64,000 nt of DNA from Cyprinodon diabolis (GCA_030533445.1 CM060073.1:36473428-36537427), one strand, 5' to 3'. Positions 10,986 to 25,258 are shown, counted from the stretch's first letter. A program made the numbers and translations. The notes: a model not told the origin generated them from the sequence alone.

Positions 10986-13900
10986 GTGTGGCTGTAACAC
11001 CATCCCAAAGAGAAATATTAGCTGGGCTGCTGCCATCAATACCTTTGTATATAATGTTGGTGCATGGCCTCTTTTTCAGTGTTATCTTGTTTCTCTTACT
11101 GTGACTAACTGTATGTTCTCTCTTTCATCCTGGGAACATGGGAACTGGCTTGGAGCTAGTCTGCTTGACTTTGTTTTTGCTGGACAGCGCCATTTATGGA
11201 TCCATTTAAAAGTTACCTTTTGTATATTTGGTGCGAGCCAAAGCAAAACCATCCATGCATCAATTATGATTCAGAAATTATAAAACAAACAGGTTAACTT
11301 TTTTCTTTCTATTTTTTGTAAAATGGTGCAATTGAGGTGTTTAACTTTTAATATTTCTTATTTTCTTTTAAGTTTTTATGAATAATCTGTTAAAAGATTA
11401 GTGACTTTAGCTACACTTAAGTAACATTCCAATTTCAAACATATAATTTTATATGAAGAATATGGAAACACATTTTCCAATACATGCAATACTAAGCAGT
11501 GAGATACAATAACACTTATCTGGCATTAAGGGCTCAGATTACAAATTATAAAAATGAAGAGGTAGCTTCTGTTTAAACAAGGACAAAAACAGTTTCCAAT
11601 TAATATCATGGAAAAAACCACCAAACAGAATGGCCCTGATAATTTATCTGGTTTTTCGTAAAAATAACTGGGTTAAAAAATATATTTCACATATTCTGGG
11701 TAAGCATACTACATTAATGGGAAAACAAGTTGATTATAAGTTTTAATGTTGGTGAATGCTGTTTAAATTTTATGAGGTTTTCCATGCTCATAAAACTTCA
11801 GATATAAGTTTTGTTAAAAATATGTTTCCTAGTCATTATAAAAGTATTCACACTTTTTTTAAGAATATATTCAGATCCTTACAATCCATTCATTCAACAA
11901 CAACAAAAAAAGAAAACATAAAGAAAACATGAAAAAGCAATTCACTTTGGAAATGGTTTGAAATAAAAGGCAAGTGCATGGTGTTACTTTGTTGGATTGT
12001 GCTCTTACCCACTGTCTTAACCACTTGGTCACTACTTGAAGGCAAACTTCAAAATGGAGCATTACTGAATGTGGACCTCTCACTTCACACCAATCCCCAT
12101 TTTGAGCATTGTAGAAAGAGCACCAAAGTGCTTATTTCTGCCCCATCAATTGGGAGCCTGGGAGGCAGGATGGAGTGTTCGGCTCCCAAAAGTGCTACCA
12201 AAGATATGCCACTGACTTTTCAACCAGCTTTCAGATGTAATAGCATAATACAAGATTTGGAAGAGGGTTTTCTGTGTTCATCCCTTTTTGTGAATATTGA
12301 GAAAGCTAACAATTTGTATTTATCTATGTATCTACTGTTTTAGGCATATCACAATATACTCTATACACAATACATAACAGTAGATGACAGCAAGATAAAA
12401 TTTTATTCATATTTTTTGAAAAATATATAAATCCATTTTTTATCATATTTATATATATATAAAAGCTTTATTAACCACAAACATCTAAACATCTAAACTA
12501 ATTAAAAATGAGCCATTCGTTATTAATTGAGTATAACAAATTTTTTTTATTCTGATTAGAATAGGTGCAACAGAGTCCTGAGAGACTTGGCAAGTAAAAT
12601 ACATGGAATGGCCTGAGGCTTGAGTCAGCACTTCACGGGCACACTCAAGCAAATCCTACTTACAAATTACAAATGTTGTTTTCTAAAGTTAAAGGCCCGT
12701 GCGCAGATGACGTCATACATTTATATTTAAAAAAAATATAAATATAAAACATATAACCGTGGATGTCTGGGGGACAGTGATTTACCTACATGTTATGAAT
12801 GCTGGCTTACCATAAATGATAAATTATGAACAGTTAGTTTGCGCCTCCAAGTTGTTGCCCATAGGAAGATGTTACTTGGATATAACCTAACCGAATATCT
12901 TCAGAATGGCTCCAAATGACACAAAACTCATATGGGTGAGTAGAACATGATGTAATAACGTAAAATCAAGGACCCAATGTAAAAAAACAGCATTCCCCGT
13001 TAAGCCAATTCGGAAAAAGAGAAAAAAATCTAAGCATTTTCCTGCAAAAGGGAGAAGTAGAGCTAGACCGTGGATCAGTGGTCTAAATCCCTATTGTTTA
13101 ATGAAATCTGGATTTTACTCGTAAATCAAGACCCTAAAGTGTGTGGAAAGAAAGGATTGGCACTGGAAAAACATTTCTTGAATTCGGTGAGAGGTTTCCA
13201 TGTTAAGTGATGTTTTTTAAATGTCTTCTGTCTGCTGGAATGGTCCAATGTGTTTTCTAGAGTCTACAGTCAATGCAGGCATTTAGCAGAAAATTTGAAT
13301 GTCCTAATGTTACCCTCTTAAATGAGTGATGGTGGCAAGCTACCTTGTAGCCACATCTGGGAAACTCTGATGAAGGAAGGCTACCATTCAGATCACATCA
13401 CCAGCAAGTCTTCTGGGTACCAAGGTTTAAGGAAAAGCCCATAGGGGGCAGGGACTTGTATTGTATAGAATAAAGGTGCCACTGGGCCCTCTGAACACTA
13501 TCAGCAGGCAATGTTGGTGTAGTCTAATTCCAAAGGACACAACTACTAAGATGGAGATGCTGGAGTTTAAACTGGGCTACTGGGCACCCTACTAGCTAAG
13601 GGACAAACTACCATATCATACACCACTTATAGAAATCATTTTCCAGCAGGACTAAGCGTCACCCCACCACAAACATGCACCCACACTTATTGAGGACCAT
13701 GTGTTGACCCTCTTGTTTTCTCTTGATTTTGTTTTTGTAATTTTCAGCCCTTTCTATAACCTTGCAATGAAAATAACCCTAAAACTATATTACAAGTGCT
13801 TACTTATTCCTCACCTTGATTTAAACTTAATGCACATCCTAGCCCTAAATCTGACTGTTAGTAAAGTCGTGGCCAGCAAAATTTCCTCAATTTGGTAGAA

Positions 13901-14408
13901 TCAGACTTTGATTTGATGGTTAATTTGGCAAAGTGTTGTTAGACTAGTGCCATTCACACACTACCAAAGGTTTCTTTAAACTTGTGAAGGGACTCCGGTG
14001 TTATTGTGACCTGAACCACATAGAGATGGCTTTGTTAAGAGGAAGAGGAACCGAACGTTGCAAATGACATGAAGGCTACTATCAATGTAGTGTGGGCTTT
14101 TATTACACCAGAGTAGAGCCACAGACACAACATACCTCCATACCACACCAATGTAGTACAGTAATATATGGACGTTTTAGAAGCCTGACACCACTTTTAG
14201 AGGGATATTGTGTAATAACTTCTCTTTTTTACTGCCTGAAATTGATGACTGCATTTACATATGTTATTATTGGGGTATTATTGCCTCCGACAATACTCAG
14301 ATCCAATTTTTATAAGCAAAGAATTTTATATTAATTTAGGCAGGAGGCTGGTCACCCTTTTGTGAAGCACCTTCATTCACCTTTTCAAATCATGGAGGCT
14401 GCAGTTAC
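10986..14408. other. Intergenic sequence with no supported gene
   Basis: No coherent exon or RNA gene. Contains a perfect TGACGTCA palindrome at 12708-12715 followed by an AT-rich inverted repeat of 'TATATTT/AAATATA' type. The frame 11978-12343 is open for 121 codons, but its peptide matches nothing I recognise. Confidence 0.4.
12708..12715. promoter_or_regulatory. Perfect CRE-type palindrome TGACGTCA
   Basis: The octamer is the consensus binding site for CREB/ATF bZIP factors and contains a CpG. No promoter or transcript start is recognised nearby, so function is speculative. One such octamer in 64 kb is expected about once by chance. Confidence 0.25.
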
Positions 14409-14411
14409 AGT

Positions 14412-14607
<196 letters not shown>

Positions 14608-14853
14608 GTTCTGATATCATTGCCATGCCCACCTATATAGTTCTTTTTGTGTGGTTTGCTGATCTATTCTGTAATACCTGTGTGAGGTATTGAATAATTA
14701 GCTTCCTTATCAGTCCTGGATATGGGCTATCTCTTCTACATTGACAGGTCATGGAGCCGCAGGACTAGCAGGACACTGGAGAAAAGGCATGATAAGGCCA
14801 CATGAGATTAAAGGAATATTAAGAAAAAAAGTGGAAGCTAAAGGTAGGGATGC

Positions 14854-14855
<2 letters not shown>

Positions 14856-14919
<64 letters not shown>
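14856..14919 (+). repeat. (GT)32 microsatellite
   Basis: A pure GT tract of 64 bp, with TC-rich sequence at its right edge. Alternating purine-pyrimidine tracts of this length can form Z-DNA. Confidence 0.97.
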
Positions 14920-14920
<1 letters not shown>

Positions 14921-15049
14921 TCTGGGTGAGTTGCAAAAGAGAGAATGTTGTTGGTGTTTGAGGAGTACAAAAAAAAACACTTAAAACGGAAGACTGGAAT
15001 ATAAGGCTAGACAGAGAAAAAGACAGAGAGCAGTTAAAGAGGGGTAGAC

Positions 15050-15205
15050 AGTTAGGCCCCGCAAGGACAGAGCATCTGCTCCGGCCTATCAGCTCTTTCA
15101 CGAGACCTCGGCACTCATTAGCATAAATTCAGATGACAAATGTGGCCCGCTTTGGCAATGACTAATTAATTCACGGAAGAGGGAAACTCACCAGAGTAAG
15201 AATTT
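15050..15205. promoter_or_regulatory. Candidate conserved noncoding element between microsatellites
   Basis: This stretch contrasts with the simple repeats either side. It is complex, with 'CTCATTAGCATAAATTCAGA', 'GACAAATGTGGCCCGCTTTG' and 'ACTAATTAATTCACGG', giving homeodomain/POU-like AT motifs in a balanced context. That is how vertebrate developmental enhancers often look, but no alignment was possible, so this is inference. Confidence 0.3.
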
Positions 15206-15244
15206 AAATCACTCAATGCCAAAGGCCTGTAATTTCATACTAGT

Positions 15245-15475
<231 letters not shown>

Positions 15476-18400
15476 CAGTAGCAATTTCCACCATTAAAAG
15501 AAACTTAAATAAAAATTATATTATATAACATTTATGTATAGGCCTATGTCATATATGTATAATTTTTGAAAAGTTTCTACTAATGGTGGAAATTCCTAGG
15601 TTTATATTTGTGTGTCTATCTCTTTTTCTATGCAGCATCTGTGGTTTGGTATGATAAGATACATCTGATTGGCAGGAATGTTGGTTTATTTTATCCAGCA
15701 AGGGACAAACAAGCACCCTGTACCTCCTGATTTACAGGAGGGAACAATGGGTTTGGAAATATTGCTCTGCATTGAAGTTGTGGAAGCTGCATGGTCCAGG
15801 AAACATACGGAAAGCATAATTGCTCCCCCTTGTGTTCACCATTCAATTCTGCTTCTTATCCTTTTTCATTTTGCAGGAGAGCGTGGCCAGGATTCACAAA
15901 GTATAAATCATGTCCATTCCATACAATGTAACTATGAATAGTGTATAACCTGTAATATTCCTGAGAAAAAAATGTATATCCTTTATTTTTAAAAAAACAA
16001 CCCTATTTTACTGGAGGTATTTGGTGTTTTTATTTGTTTGTTTCTGTAACATTCTGCAATTGAAATGTGGTTTCTCTTAAGATATGTTAACACACATTAA
16101 TTCTGAAAGCACTGAATGAATGTGAAGTTATAATCTAGAGAAATGCCTACCTTTAGTGATGTCTGTCCCTGTTTTTCAGTCTAAAATGAACCAGGCTCGG
16201 AAAAATCTATTTCTTGCCCGCGATTGCTTTGGAACCAAGTTACTTTGATAATCTTGACAAAAGCTTTCCTGATCACAGCATCTGCGTATTATCAGTCCAG
16301 GTGAAGCCAGTTCAGTGTAAATGTGCATTTTTATGTAATTCTACACTAGAACATTCTCTTACCCTCCAGTTCTATAGTATTTTAGCCTTACTTTACGCAC
16401 CTCTCTAAAGTTCTGTCTTTCCCTTTCTCTCAGTCCAAAATGTGCCAGACTCAGACAGGTGCAATCGTTTTCCTCACCAAATCCCATTTTAAGACCCCAA
16501 AAGTGCTCCTCTATAAACTAGCCTTTTCCTGAACTATAATTATTTCAGAGCAGAATGTGTTGTGCACTGTGAGGTCTATTAATACATCTACATTGAGAGC
16601 CAGTATTCTCTCTTTCTGCTTCCAAGGAACATCCTTATGTGAATATTACATGTGTGTATATTAGTGTGCAGTTGGGTGTAAATGGGAAGTGGTTTGGCAG
16701 TGTTATTTGGATTCTCCAGGTGGCACACAAGAGCCCCCATTACCAATGCCAAAAACCAATAACTCTGAGACTCCTAAATCTGCAAAGTACATTATACAAT
16801 AACCAAAATACTGAATGTAAATGGTGCTCTTTTTGTCTGACAGTTGTGGACCGCTTAAACAATTTCAAAGCTATGCTATAACCAACTGTTCAATCAAAAC
16901 GGATAATTTAGGCAAAGCCACGACTATTATGAGTGCACTATTCCTATCTTTGCATGAGATCATTGCAGTTTCCATACTCACTTTGTATGTAGTGAGTTTG
17001 TGCTCTAGTTTAAGTACAAAATGGTCTTTGTTGGAGAGACCCCATAAGCGTACAGTGTTCCAGCTGCTAATAGGCAATTACATACTAGGCCCCATAATTT
17101 TTTTATTGTATTCTATTTCAACCATGGAAAGCATGTCTGATTCATACTAGAATTTAGCCTTTGTGTTTACTAGTAGACACTTTTCAAGCACACTAAAGCG
17201 TTAGTCCTGAGCTTTGAACATCTTGATTTAACATATCAGCAAAACACCTCCTTATTCATAAGATTGCATACATTTTGATAGCTGTAGAAAACCATTTGGA
17301 TGTGTTTGGTTGATAGATGCTTAAGCTGCTGTCATAAAGTTTTACAACAAATAACCTTTATTTAGACTGTAGCAAAGAATAATAAAAACTATAATTGATT
17401 GAAAGTGTATCAGTGGTGTAGTACAAATGCCTTGTGTGAAAATATTTATGCGTGAAAATATGTAATGCAAAACCCAAATACAAAATCAAAAGTTCATGAT
17501 GAGATCAAGATGAGACCCAGCTGCAAAGATTCAGAGGCATGTCCATCAGGGAGGCATGGAAAGTGAGTGAGCGAGAGAGCTGTAAATGCTGTGCTTTATA
17601 TCCTGTATTCTAGATCTCTTCCATCTGCAGAGACGAGGAGCAAACAAAGCTAAGGGATTCAAATAAGGCCTGGATGTCCATAGTAGACAACTGTGGTGGA
17701 TGATTGAAAGGCAATAATAATGGATGATTATAGAATTATATACATGGTAATCTAAGTCTACGATAAAGAAAAGACTTCATTAGAGTAAATATAAAGGATT
17801 TACCACAAGTTGCCAACTATCATCCAGCCTCCAAAATCCAAAGGCCAGAACTGACATGCCAAATTGAAAAAGTCAGTCTAGTATATTTAGATTATTTATA
17901 AAGATAAATACCGTACATTTCTTGGTATGTTTTTTCATCATCAAATAAACATTAAATTAATTATTTAAAATTTTAGATGAAAACATTGTTAAGCCTTGGT
18001 GATTCATTTAGAAGGATGAAGAAGGAAGTGGAAGAAATGGTGTCATGGCCAAGCTGACTGTTTGTATTAGTGTATCTGAAATAGGCATTGTATGCTAGCA
18101 CTTTGACATGGTGTTACTCTCGCCTTTGGGGTGCATCCATCCCTTCAGTGTAACACACATTTATATGCAATTTTCCTTGCAGAGGCACATGTGGCACACA
18201 TGTATGCATAGGCACACATGGACACACATCATGCATTTAGTTTTCCTTCCCTCGACCTCCCCACTGCGTCTTTCACAGCACCCATGATCCCATGCCTTAC
18301 AGGCTGTGAGCTGTCAGTGTGACAAGGCATAAGGAGGTTGATGTGATGCTGGTAGACAGGATCAAATAAAACAAAATGTTGTCAGGTAAAAATTTTATCT

Positions 18401-20864
18401 CCTGAAACAAAGAAACAAAATGATGGGGAACCCAGTCTTGCAATTTCAGCTAATAAATGTTTTTATTAAAAACACACTCAAGACATGTTGGAAATGCAGT
18501 ACTGAGAAGGGTGTGGTGACAATCTCTAGAGACCATGAAATGCATCAGGGTGATGATGGTTTCACATGAAGCTTTGGCAAGTAACAATAGTGAAATGTCT
18601 CTTAAGACAACATGCAAATACACTCACAGCTAACAGTTCAGCGCCCTGGTTGCATAGGTGCTCCTTCACACTAACAGAATCAGGATTCCACCATCTGTTG
18701 TACAGAAACACTAGAGTGGGGTTGGATTTTCGAGGATGTTCCAGCAAAGCCATATTTGAAAAAACAATAGCAATCTGATAGTTTTTGTACATTTTCCCCA
18801 AGGTTATCCCTTTAGTTTCTTCACACATTTCACCTGAATTAATGTGTTGGATAATTTATAAGTTTTTCATTTTTCTTTTTTGTTTTTTTTATCTTGCTCT
18901 CCATCTTTGACATATCCTCTTCTAAAAAGTAGATGGTTGTTGTTTGTGCAGGAGGTAGGACGATAAAACTGTCCTTTTTGTGTTAAGTTAAAAATACGCT
19001 TTTTCAAAAGTCACCCACAAACCTCTTAAGAGCATTCCCCACTTCATCATTTGTCAACAATATTTTCCTAATCTTCTCATTTGATTTCAAAAAACCTTGT
19101 CTCTCTCATTGATTTGATTTCATGGTGTGAATGTCAACAAAAATTAGATTATTTTTTCTTTGTAAATTTTGCTTTTCATACTTTGCAGGTGCTGAAGCAA
19201 TCTAATTTCACCCAAATTCGCCAAAAAAGCTCCAATGACCTCACCAGTTCGTCAAACGTCACCTTGATCTGCTTTGCTTCGCAGAGTTCCATAGCCGCCC
19301 TCTACATAGAGATTCTATTGAAAGCCTTCGCTCCAGCTGTGAAATTCGCATTTGGTGTGACATTAAGGCTTTGCTTTAACTTTAGGAAACTTAATCAGCT
19401 ACTCCAGTGGATTTGTGGAGGACTCTATGAATATAAGAAAAACACAAAGTAGTGAAAAAATGGTGAAAAGAAATGGATAAATGTTCAAAAATAAGGTGTT
19501 GTGATTTTTAAGATACAAGAGCTCATCCCCCTGATGTTAGCTTTTCTTTCAAGAGGAGGCTATTTAATATTTCTCCTACTGGCTGCACCTATATGCCCTT
19601 TCTCGTTGTCTATTACTGTTGTACACCCATTTCGTTATGCATGTGTTGTTTTTTAAACTACCATTGCTTTTTATTATTAGAATTTAATCTGAATGTAAGC
19701 TTTGAGTCTTCTGTCTACGTTGTTTTTCACTAGTCATTTTCCCTGTATCCTCATGGTGAGATGAAAAAGGCATCTCCATTCTGTTCAGTTCTATTATATT
19801 CTATTCTATCACAAGTTTTGTTTCCCTGAGGAAGATTCTTGGAAGGAGCTTATCAGAACCAAATTTTATGCAAGTTTCCAGAACTTTTGCTTATCATTTA
19901 AAGTTAATGCTGCTGTTCAGATTGCATAATTTTTTTTGAATAGAACAGCTTTAAAAAGCAGACATGGGAACACGTCTCACCTCCATGCTGCCTTTGCATT
20001 TAACGTTTGCATGCTTCTTTTTTTTGTTCAAATAACTTTAGTTTTAATTCATAATTGAATACCTGTATGTAAAATAGTGTCTGGCTATGTTCTTTTGTCT
20101 ACAACAATAAAAAAAAAACTCCAAAGGAGACCCTAATAACTAATAATCCACTGTACAGAGTGGAGCTTGCTTTTCTGCTTTTCTGCTCCACACTCTACTG
20201 CTTTTTCTAAACACAGGTACATAGCATAATCAAATAGACCACTGGGAGGGGGGGGCGGGGGCACCACAATAGACCAGAGAAGTCCAACTTTTTCTGAAGT
20301 ATTTTTGTTTTTTATTGCTTATACTTGAAGATTTTGATGCTCTCCCAGGTAAGTGCATGATGCACTTAGGTAAGGTGCTGGCTTTGCTTCTTCCAAAAGT
20401 TTGCTTTGCCCCATATGACTTCTTCTTTTAACAACGGCTTCCCTTTTCCACTCTTCACAAAAAGCTAAATGCATGACTCTCACACATGTGTTCAAGGTAC
20501 CAGAAGAAGTTAGAGATGGGGGCCCAGTGCTCATGCCTAACGGCCAGTGGGATAGAGCAGACTTCATCACCCTCAGTCCTTGACAGAAAATCGTATTAAA
20601 ATATTTACTTTATCATTTTGGAAATATGAAGGGTACAATTAAAAAAAATAACCACACAAATAAAAATTCTTAGAAACAACTAAATCTGAAGAGCATGTAA
20701 TACTGTTTTTCATGAGCAACATGTTTTTTTTTCATGTACTATGCCTGATAATGGAATGAAAGAATAGAGACACTGGGGAAAAAAAATAGTTAACTGGCCG
20801 CACCTATGGTCATGAGATCTGGGTGATGACTGAAAGGACAAGATCATGAATACAAGCGGGCGAA
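15476..20864. other. Intergenic sequence with no supported gene
   Basis: No exon or RNA gene is recognised. The block around 19190-19390 is GC-richer, with clustered CpG (such as 'CTTCGCTCCAGCTGTGAAAT' and 'TCGCATTTGGTG'), and resembles an old nonautonomous repeat; its 123-codon frame has no recognisable similarity. A G-rich run 'GGGAGGGGGGGGCGGGGGC' lies near 20246. Confidence 0.4.
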
Positions 20865-20869
20865 ATGAG

Positions 20870-21119
20870 TTTCCTTTGCAGAGTGGCAGAGAGGAGCAGA
20901 GAGGAGCTCAGTTATCCGGGAGGAGGTCAGAGTAGAGTCATTGCTCCTCCTCGTCAAAAGGACCCAGCTAAGGTGTCTCTGGCATCTATTCCGGATGAAT
21001 CCCCCGATAAAGTGGAAGAAAATGGATGGATGGATGGATGGATGGATGGATGGATGGATGGATGGATGGATGGATGGATGGATGGATGGATGGATGGATG
21101 GATGGATGGATGGATGGAT
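20870..21119 (+). mobile_element. 3' end of a LINE with (GGAT)n tail
   Basis: The sequence up to 21021 resembles the C-terminal coding and tail region of a fish LINE. It includes 'GGAGCTCAGTTATCCGGGAG', 'AGAGTCATTGCTCCTCCTCG', then 'ATCTATTCCGGATG' and 'GATAAAGTGGAAGAAAATGG'. It then runs into about 24 units of GGAT (21022-21119). Fish LINE tails of the type '...GGATAAGCGGAAGAAAATGGATGG' end this way. Large internal parts of the family consensus are missing. This is a decayed plus-strand insertion whose tail expanded into a microsatellite. Confidence 0.65.
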
Positions 21120-21154
21120 CACACCTATGATTTTTATCATTTAAGACTTTTAAC

Positions 21155-21300
21155 TACCATCCATCCATCAGTCTTTTCCTTTTCCATCAGATTTGCGGTG
21201 GGGCCGGTGCCTATCTCTGGCAGTCTATGGGCTAGATGAGGGGTAAACCGTGGACAGGTCACCAATCTGTTAGAGGGAAGACAGAGACACACAACAATTC
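21155..21300 (-). mobile_element. LINE 3'-end fragment, minus strand
   Basis: Read on the minus strand, the sequence gives 'GGTGACCTGTCCACGGTTTA', then 'CCCCTCATCTAGCCCATAGA', then 'CTGCCAGAGATAGGCACC', and ends toward 'GATGGATGG' at about 21155. This is the familiar fish 'GGCGACCTGTCCAGGGTGTACCCC...' LINE 3' sequence. It points toward the GGAT tail at 21022-21119, so two LINE tails converge here. Confidence 0.65.
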
Positions 21301-23285
21301 ACACACATTCACACATAAGGACAATGTGAGAAGCCTAACAACTGATAGCTACTATCTGTCTATTGAACTGATTTGATTTCCAAACCTTTTTTTTTTTTTA
21401 CCTTTCATTTTACAAAAATACACGTAAGTAAATATGCTGGACTTCTAGATATTTTGTATAGTTAAAGATGAAAAATAAATCACAGCTAAACAATTAGCAA
21501 TTCAGACCCAACCTATTCCAATTTACATCAGTAACAGAGCCACATCTAACTAGCAAAACTGTTTTGTTTTGTTGTGTTTTGTCAAAAACGGCAGCTGGGC
21601 TCTACAAATGTCTTTTTGCCTTTAAATGAATGAGTGCACAACATTTCGACAGAGGCTGCATCATCATAACCAACTCATGTGTTTTAGTGAAGTAATTTAG
21701 TAGAGAAGCTCCTTGACATCATTCAAAAAGTTAAAAGCTTTAAGCACACATGTCTGCACAATATAATGGTGTGTTTGGGAGTATGGGCTACAGTAAATGT
21801 ATGAATTGCTCTTAGACTTGATAGTTAATGGCAAAAAAATACCCATAAGAGGGATCTAAAATGATTAGGGAAGCGCACTTAGCTTTCCCTACCTGAGTCC
21901 AGTCTGTTTTGGACTTTCCTGGTCTCTTTTTTAGTTAGTAGACTCTTCTCCCACATCAGGCTTTTATTGTTCCATATACTGTGATAATGGATACAACAGA
22001 CAATGTGGCACAGGCGGTTAGGATGTGGTAGCCAATAACTACAGGCCTCAAGGCTTCAGTGGCCCCTTCCCTGTTGGCATCTCTTACATGTCTACATACG
22101 TAGACATGCACCCTCGTTTAAATGTGCACACTACGTTCACACCACATTTCTCATCCATGGAAAACACACATGCATAAGACAGATAGGTAAACACTGCAAT
22201 GACAACACACACATAATTCCTCTAAAGGGTGGGAGATCCTGAATGTAGACTAAATGTTCAAAAGAATGTGTGTGGTTTTTGGTGAAAGAGCAGTCACTTC
22301 ATTCAAGAGTAACACAATGCCTGCTATTTAAAATAAAAGGTGAAGAGGTGCCCATATGGAAGCAATTGCATACCCACACAAATCAAAAGAACACCATCCC
22401 ACCTGCTAATGAGAGTGACTGTGACGTTTTTATTGTGTTATCCTACTGTGTGGCTTAGGTAATGGCTAAAGGATGGACGGTTTCATCCACACTCTCAAGG
22501 GTACTTCCAGTCAGTATTGTTACAGCCTGAACACATTTTATGGTCATTTTAGCCTTAGAATTATAGTATCAGTTCTACACATGGCAGATGGGGTTTAGTG
22601 GCAGGGTGGATATATTTACTTTAAATTTCTCATAGGAGTCAAACTGATCTACTGTATAGGAACTAATGTTACATTTACCTCACTGTGAATTGAGCTGAAT
22701 GATTATAAATGGCTTTATATTACATCTAGTGCTTCAATGGAATATTCACATTTTTTAACTGATCTGTGACTCCATTTCTTAGACTGAAATCTAGAAGAAG
22801 AGCTTTTACAGAGGGAAATGTAAGTATCGAACAGTGATGTAATTTTCCCTAGAAGTATATTGTAGCCTACATGTAATGGATCTATCAACATGAAATTTAT
22901 ATCTCATATATCAGTATCAACACAAGTAATCAGTACATACTAAGAAATAAGCACAAACATGTTTAGAGATAAGGTTATTTGTGGTTTAAGTGATGGATAA
23001 AAAGAAAGCACAACACAATGTGCATAATGTCCTGACTAAAGCAAGACGTTCTCTCAACACCTTTACAACCTTACTGTTGTAGGTCTGATTGGACAACAGC
23101 AGGTCAGGGAAGAGTGTATATACTCTTCTGTGGAGAGGTGATGGACATGTGGACAGAATAAGGTTTGTTGACATTCACATTTCCTCTCAAATGGACTTAA
23201 AATGAATAACCCACCTGGATAAAAAGACCAAGCAGAAGCCATTCTATCTTTAGAGCCGACCTGCAGCTGATTCTGATTATTGCAT
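21301..23285. other. Intergenic sequence with no supported gene
   Basis: No exon, RNA gene or defined repeat boundary is seen. Contains some CA-rich simple sequence (about 22080-22215). Confidence 0.4.
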
Positions 23286-23289
23286 TTGA

Positions 23290-23400
23290 GCAAAAGCCTG
23301 TTAATCATCTATCAAAGGAAATCAGCTGTGCTGAAGCAGTTAATCCTCTAAAACCTGCAGCAAATCAGCCCTTGAGGACTGACTGTGGGTAGGCCTGCAT
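23290..23400. repeat. Palindromic-family repeat, one arm
   Basis: Contains 'ATCAGCTGTGCTGAAGCAGT', 'CTAAAACCTGCAG' and 'CAGCCCTTGAGGACTGACTG', matching the right arm of the repeat at 779-950. The left arm is degraded or missing. Confidence 0.5.
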
Positions 23401-25258
23401 TAGAGGCTGAAACCGACTAGTCTCCTTAGTTGCTCACAAACCTTTATAGGTTTCAGTATGAAGGAGTGATATAGGAGCTGTGTGGTGCAAGAGAGGAAGC
23501 ATTCTGCTAAAGAGGTTCATACCTGAACTGGTCTTGTGTTTATGTGTGTGAGCCAGCATCATTGATGCATGGATGGATTTGAAGCAAAGTAGAAACAATA
23601 GAATTACTGTATTTGCTCAGAAAAATTTGATTACTTTGATGCTTATACTGTATACCGCCCTGTAATAGGTACGCTATGCTCTGGTGGTGGCTGGGTGCTC
23701 TTTGGAGTGTGAAGGTTTGTCTGCCACTGGTGTTTCAGCCTGTGTAATCATGGCATTAATTATTAGCTGTTTGCTCGCCATCATCTACGTTCCCTGGGGC
23801 AGGCAGGGTCTCTGGGCTGCCAAGGCATGGCACTGCATGTTTCTTCTGCTATAAATCTGCATGATTAGCAACCCAATCTTTGAAAAACAAAGTAAAAAGG
23901 ATTAAACTTTAGTCTATATGTCTTAAGCAGAGATTTTAGAAGTAAAATTTATTATAACAAGTGATTATTTGATTATGTTTTTTGTCTTGCTTTTGTAGCA
24001 AATACACTTTTTTTTTTTTTTCAAACTACTTACTGTGCACCTAAATCAGTGTCCAGCGAAGAAAAAAAAACTCTTTCCCCTTGGGCTTAGCCTAAATGAC
24101 ATGAGAAAAGAAGTCTCACATTATGCCGCCTAGTGCCCTACAGCCATGCTGTGAATTAGTCTCAACTCTATCTGATCTCATATGTGTCCTTTCTCACACT
24201 GCCACCGGCATTTCGCTCTCTGCTTAGATATTAGCACACATTCAAACACATTTGTCTCCCTCAAATACTAGCATTGGCATCACTCCTATAGATATACTTT
24301 CCAAATGAATTGTCTGAAAGAAAGTCATGGCATCTGGCAGTGATTGTGGTGCTCCAGGCAATGTTTCTCCAAGCACAGAGCGTATGTGTGTGTGTGTGTG
24401 CATGAGTGTGTTTTTCACCAAGGGGCCAATGACTTTCAGCCATGTTAGGCTTTAGGGTATGAGACAGCTTAACCCATTAGTGAGTTCCAGGATTGTAATC
24501 ATATTAACATGATGTAGGGTGGCGACGTCTTCAGTAGTTATCAGTCTATGAAGAATATTTTCCCAGTCATCAGGAAAAATGATATTTTTCCTCAAATTTC
24601 ATTACAGATATTGGTAATTCCAATCTAACCAAAAATTCATTATCTAGTGGATTATCTTTTTTTTTAATTACGGGACAGTTCAGAACTTTGAATTCATGGG
24701 ATTCAAGTTCTTCTCAAATCAACAAATTACTCACTTGGTGTTTAGTTCAGTATAAGTCCATGTTAGATGCACCAAAAGGCTGAAGCCTTAAGGTTTTTCA
24801 ATCTTAAAAAGATGATTTATGTGAATACTGGTTTATTAACTTTAAAATAGATTTCCCATTTTAATACTTATTAAAGAGTATTAAGTATTTTTATCTGTAT
24901 CAGAAAACACTCACTATTCCTTTTTTTTTTTTTTTTTTTTACTGATGTTGAAAAACAAACTCATACAAGTTCTATTGCAGCTGAAGGCTAAAAAACTGTA
25001 ATAGGAAGGTGCAAAGTCAAGAAAGGGAAAAAAGCTTGGAATTTATTAGTTATTAGGGTCTTCTTGTTTGAAATAGTTATGGAAGTCATGCTTTCATGTA
25101 ATAGCTTAACTCTTAAGTATCGGATCACTAAGTTCAAGACAACAAGGTTTAGTATTATCTGTTATATAAACTATTAAATTTGAGACCATTTTGTTTGAAT
25201 AGATAAAGTATATAAACAGAGGATGTTGGGATGTTTAGGAAGTGGTCAGTGTCATCTG
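23401..25258. other. Intergenic; candidate noncoding element near 23.74-23.88 kb
   Basis: No gene supported. The stretch 23740-23880 ('TAATCATGGCATTAATTATT' through 'CTGGGCTGCCAAGGCATGGC') has the mixed composition of candidate conserved noncoding sequence. T runs occur near 24009-24022 and 24920-24940. Confidence 0.35.

Noticed and set aside
19081..19452. 123-codon plus-strand frame
   Set aside because: No known domain, and the GC-richer half resembles an old dispersed repeat more than an exon.
20844..21239. Frames with repeated Trp-Met-Asp-Gly or His-Pro-Ser-Ile
   Set aside because: Translations of the GGAT microsatellite at a LINE tail.
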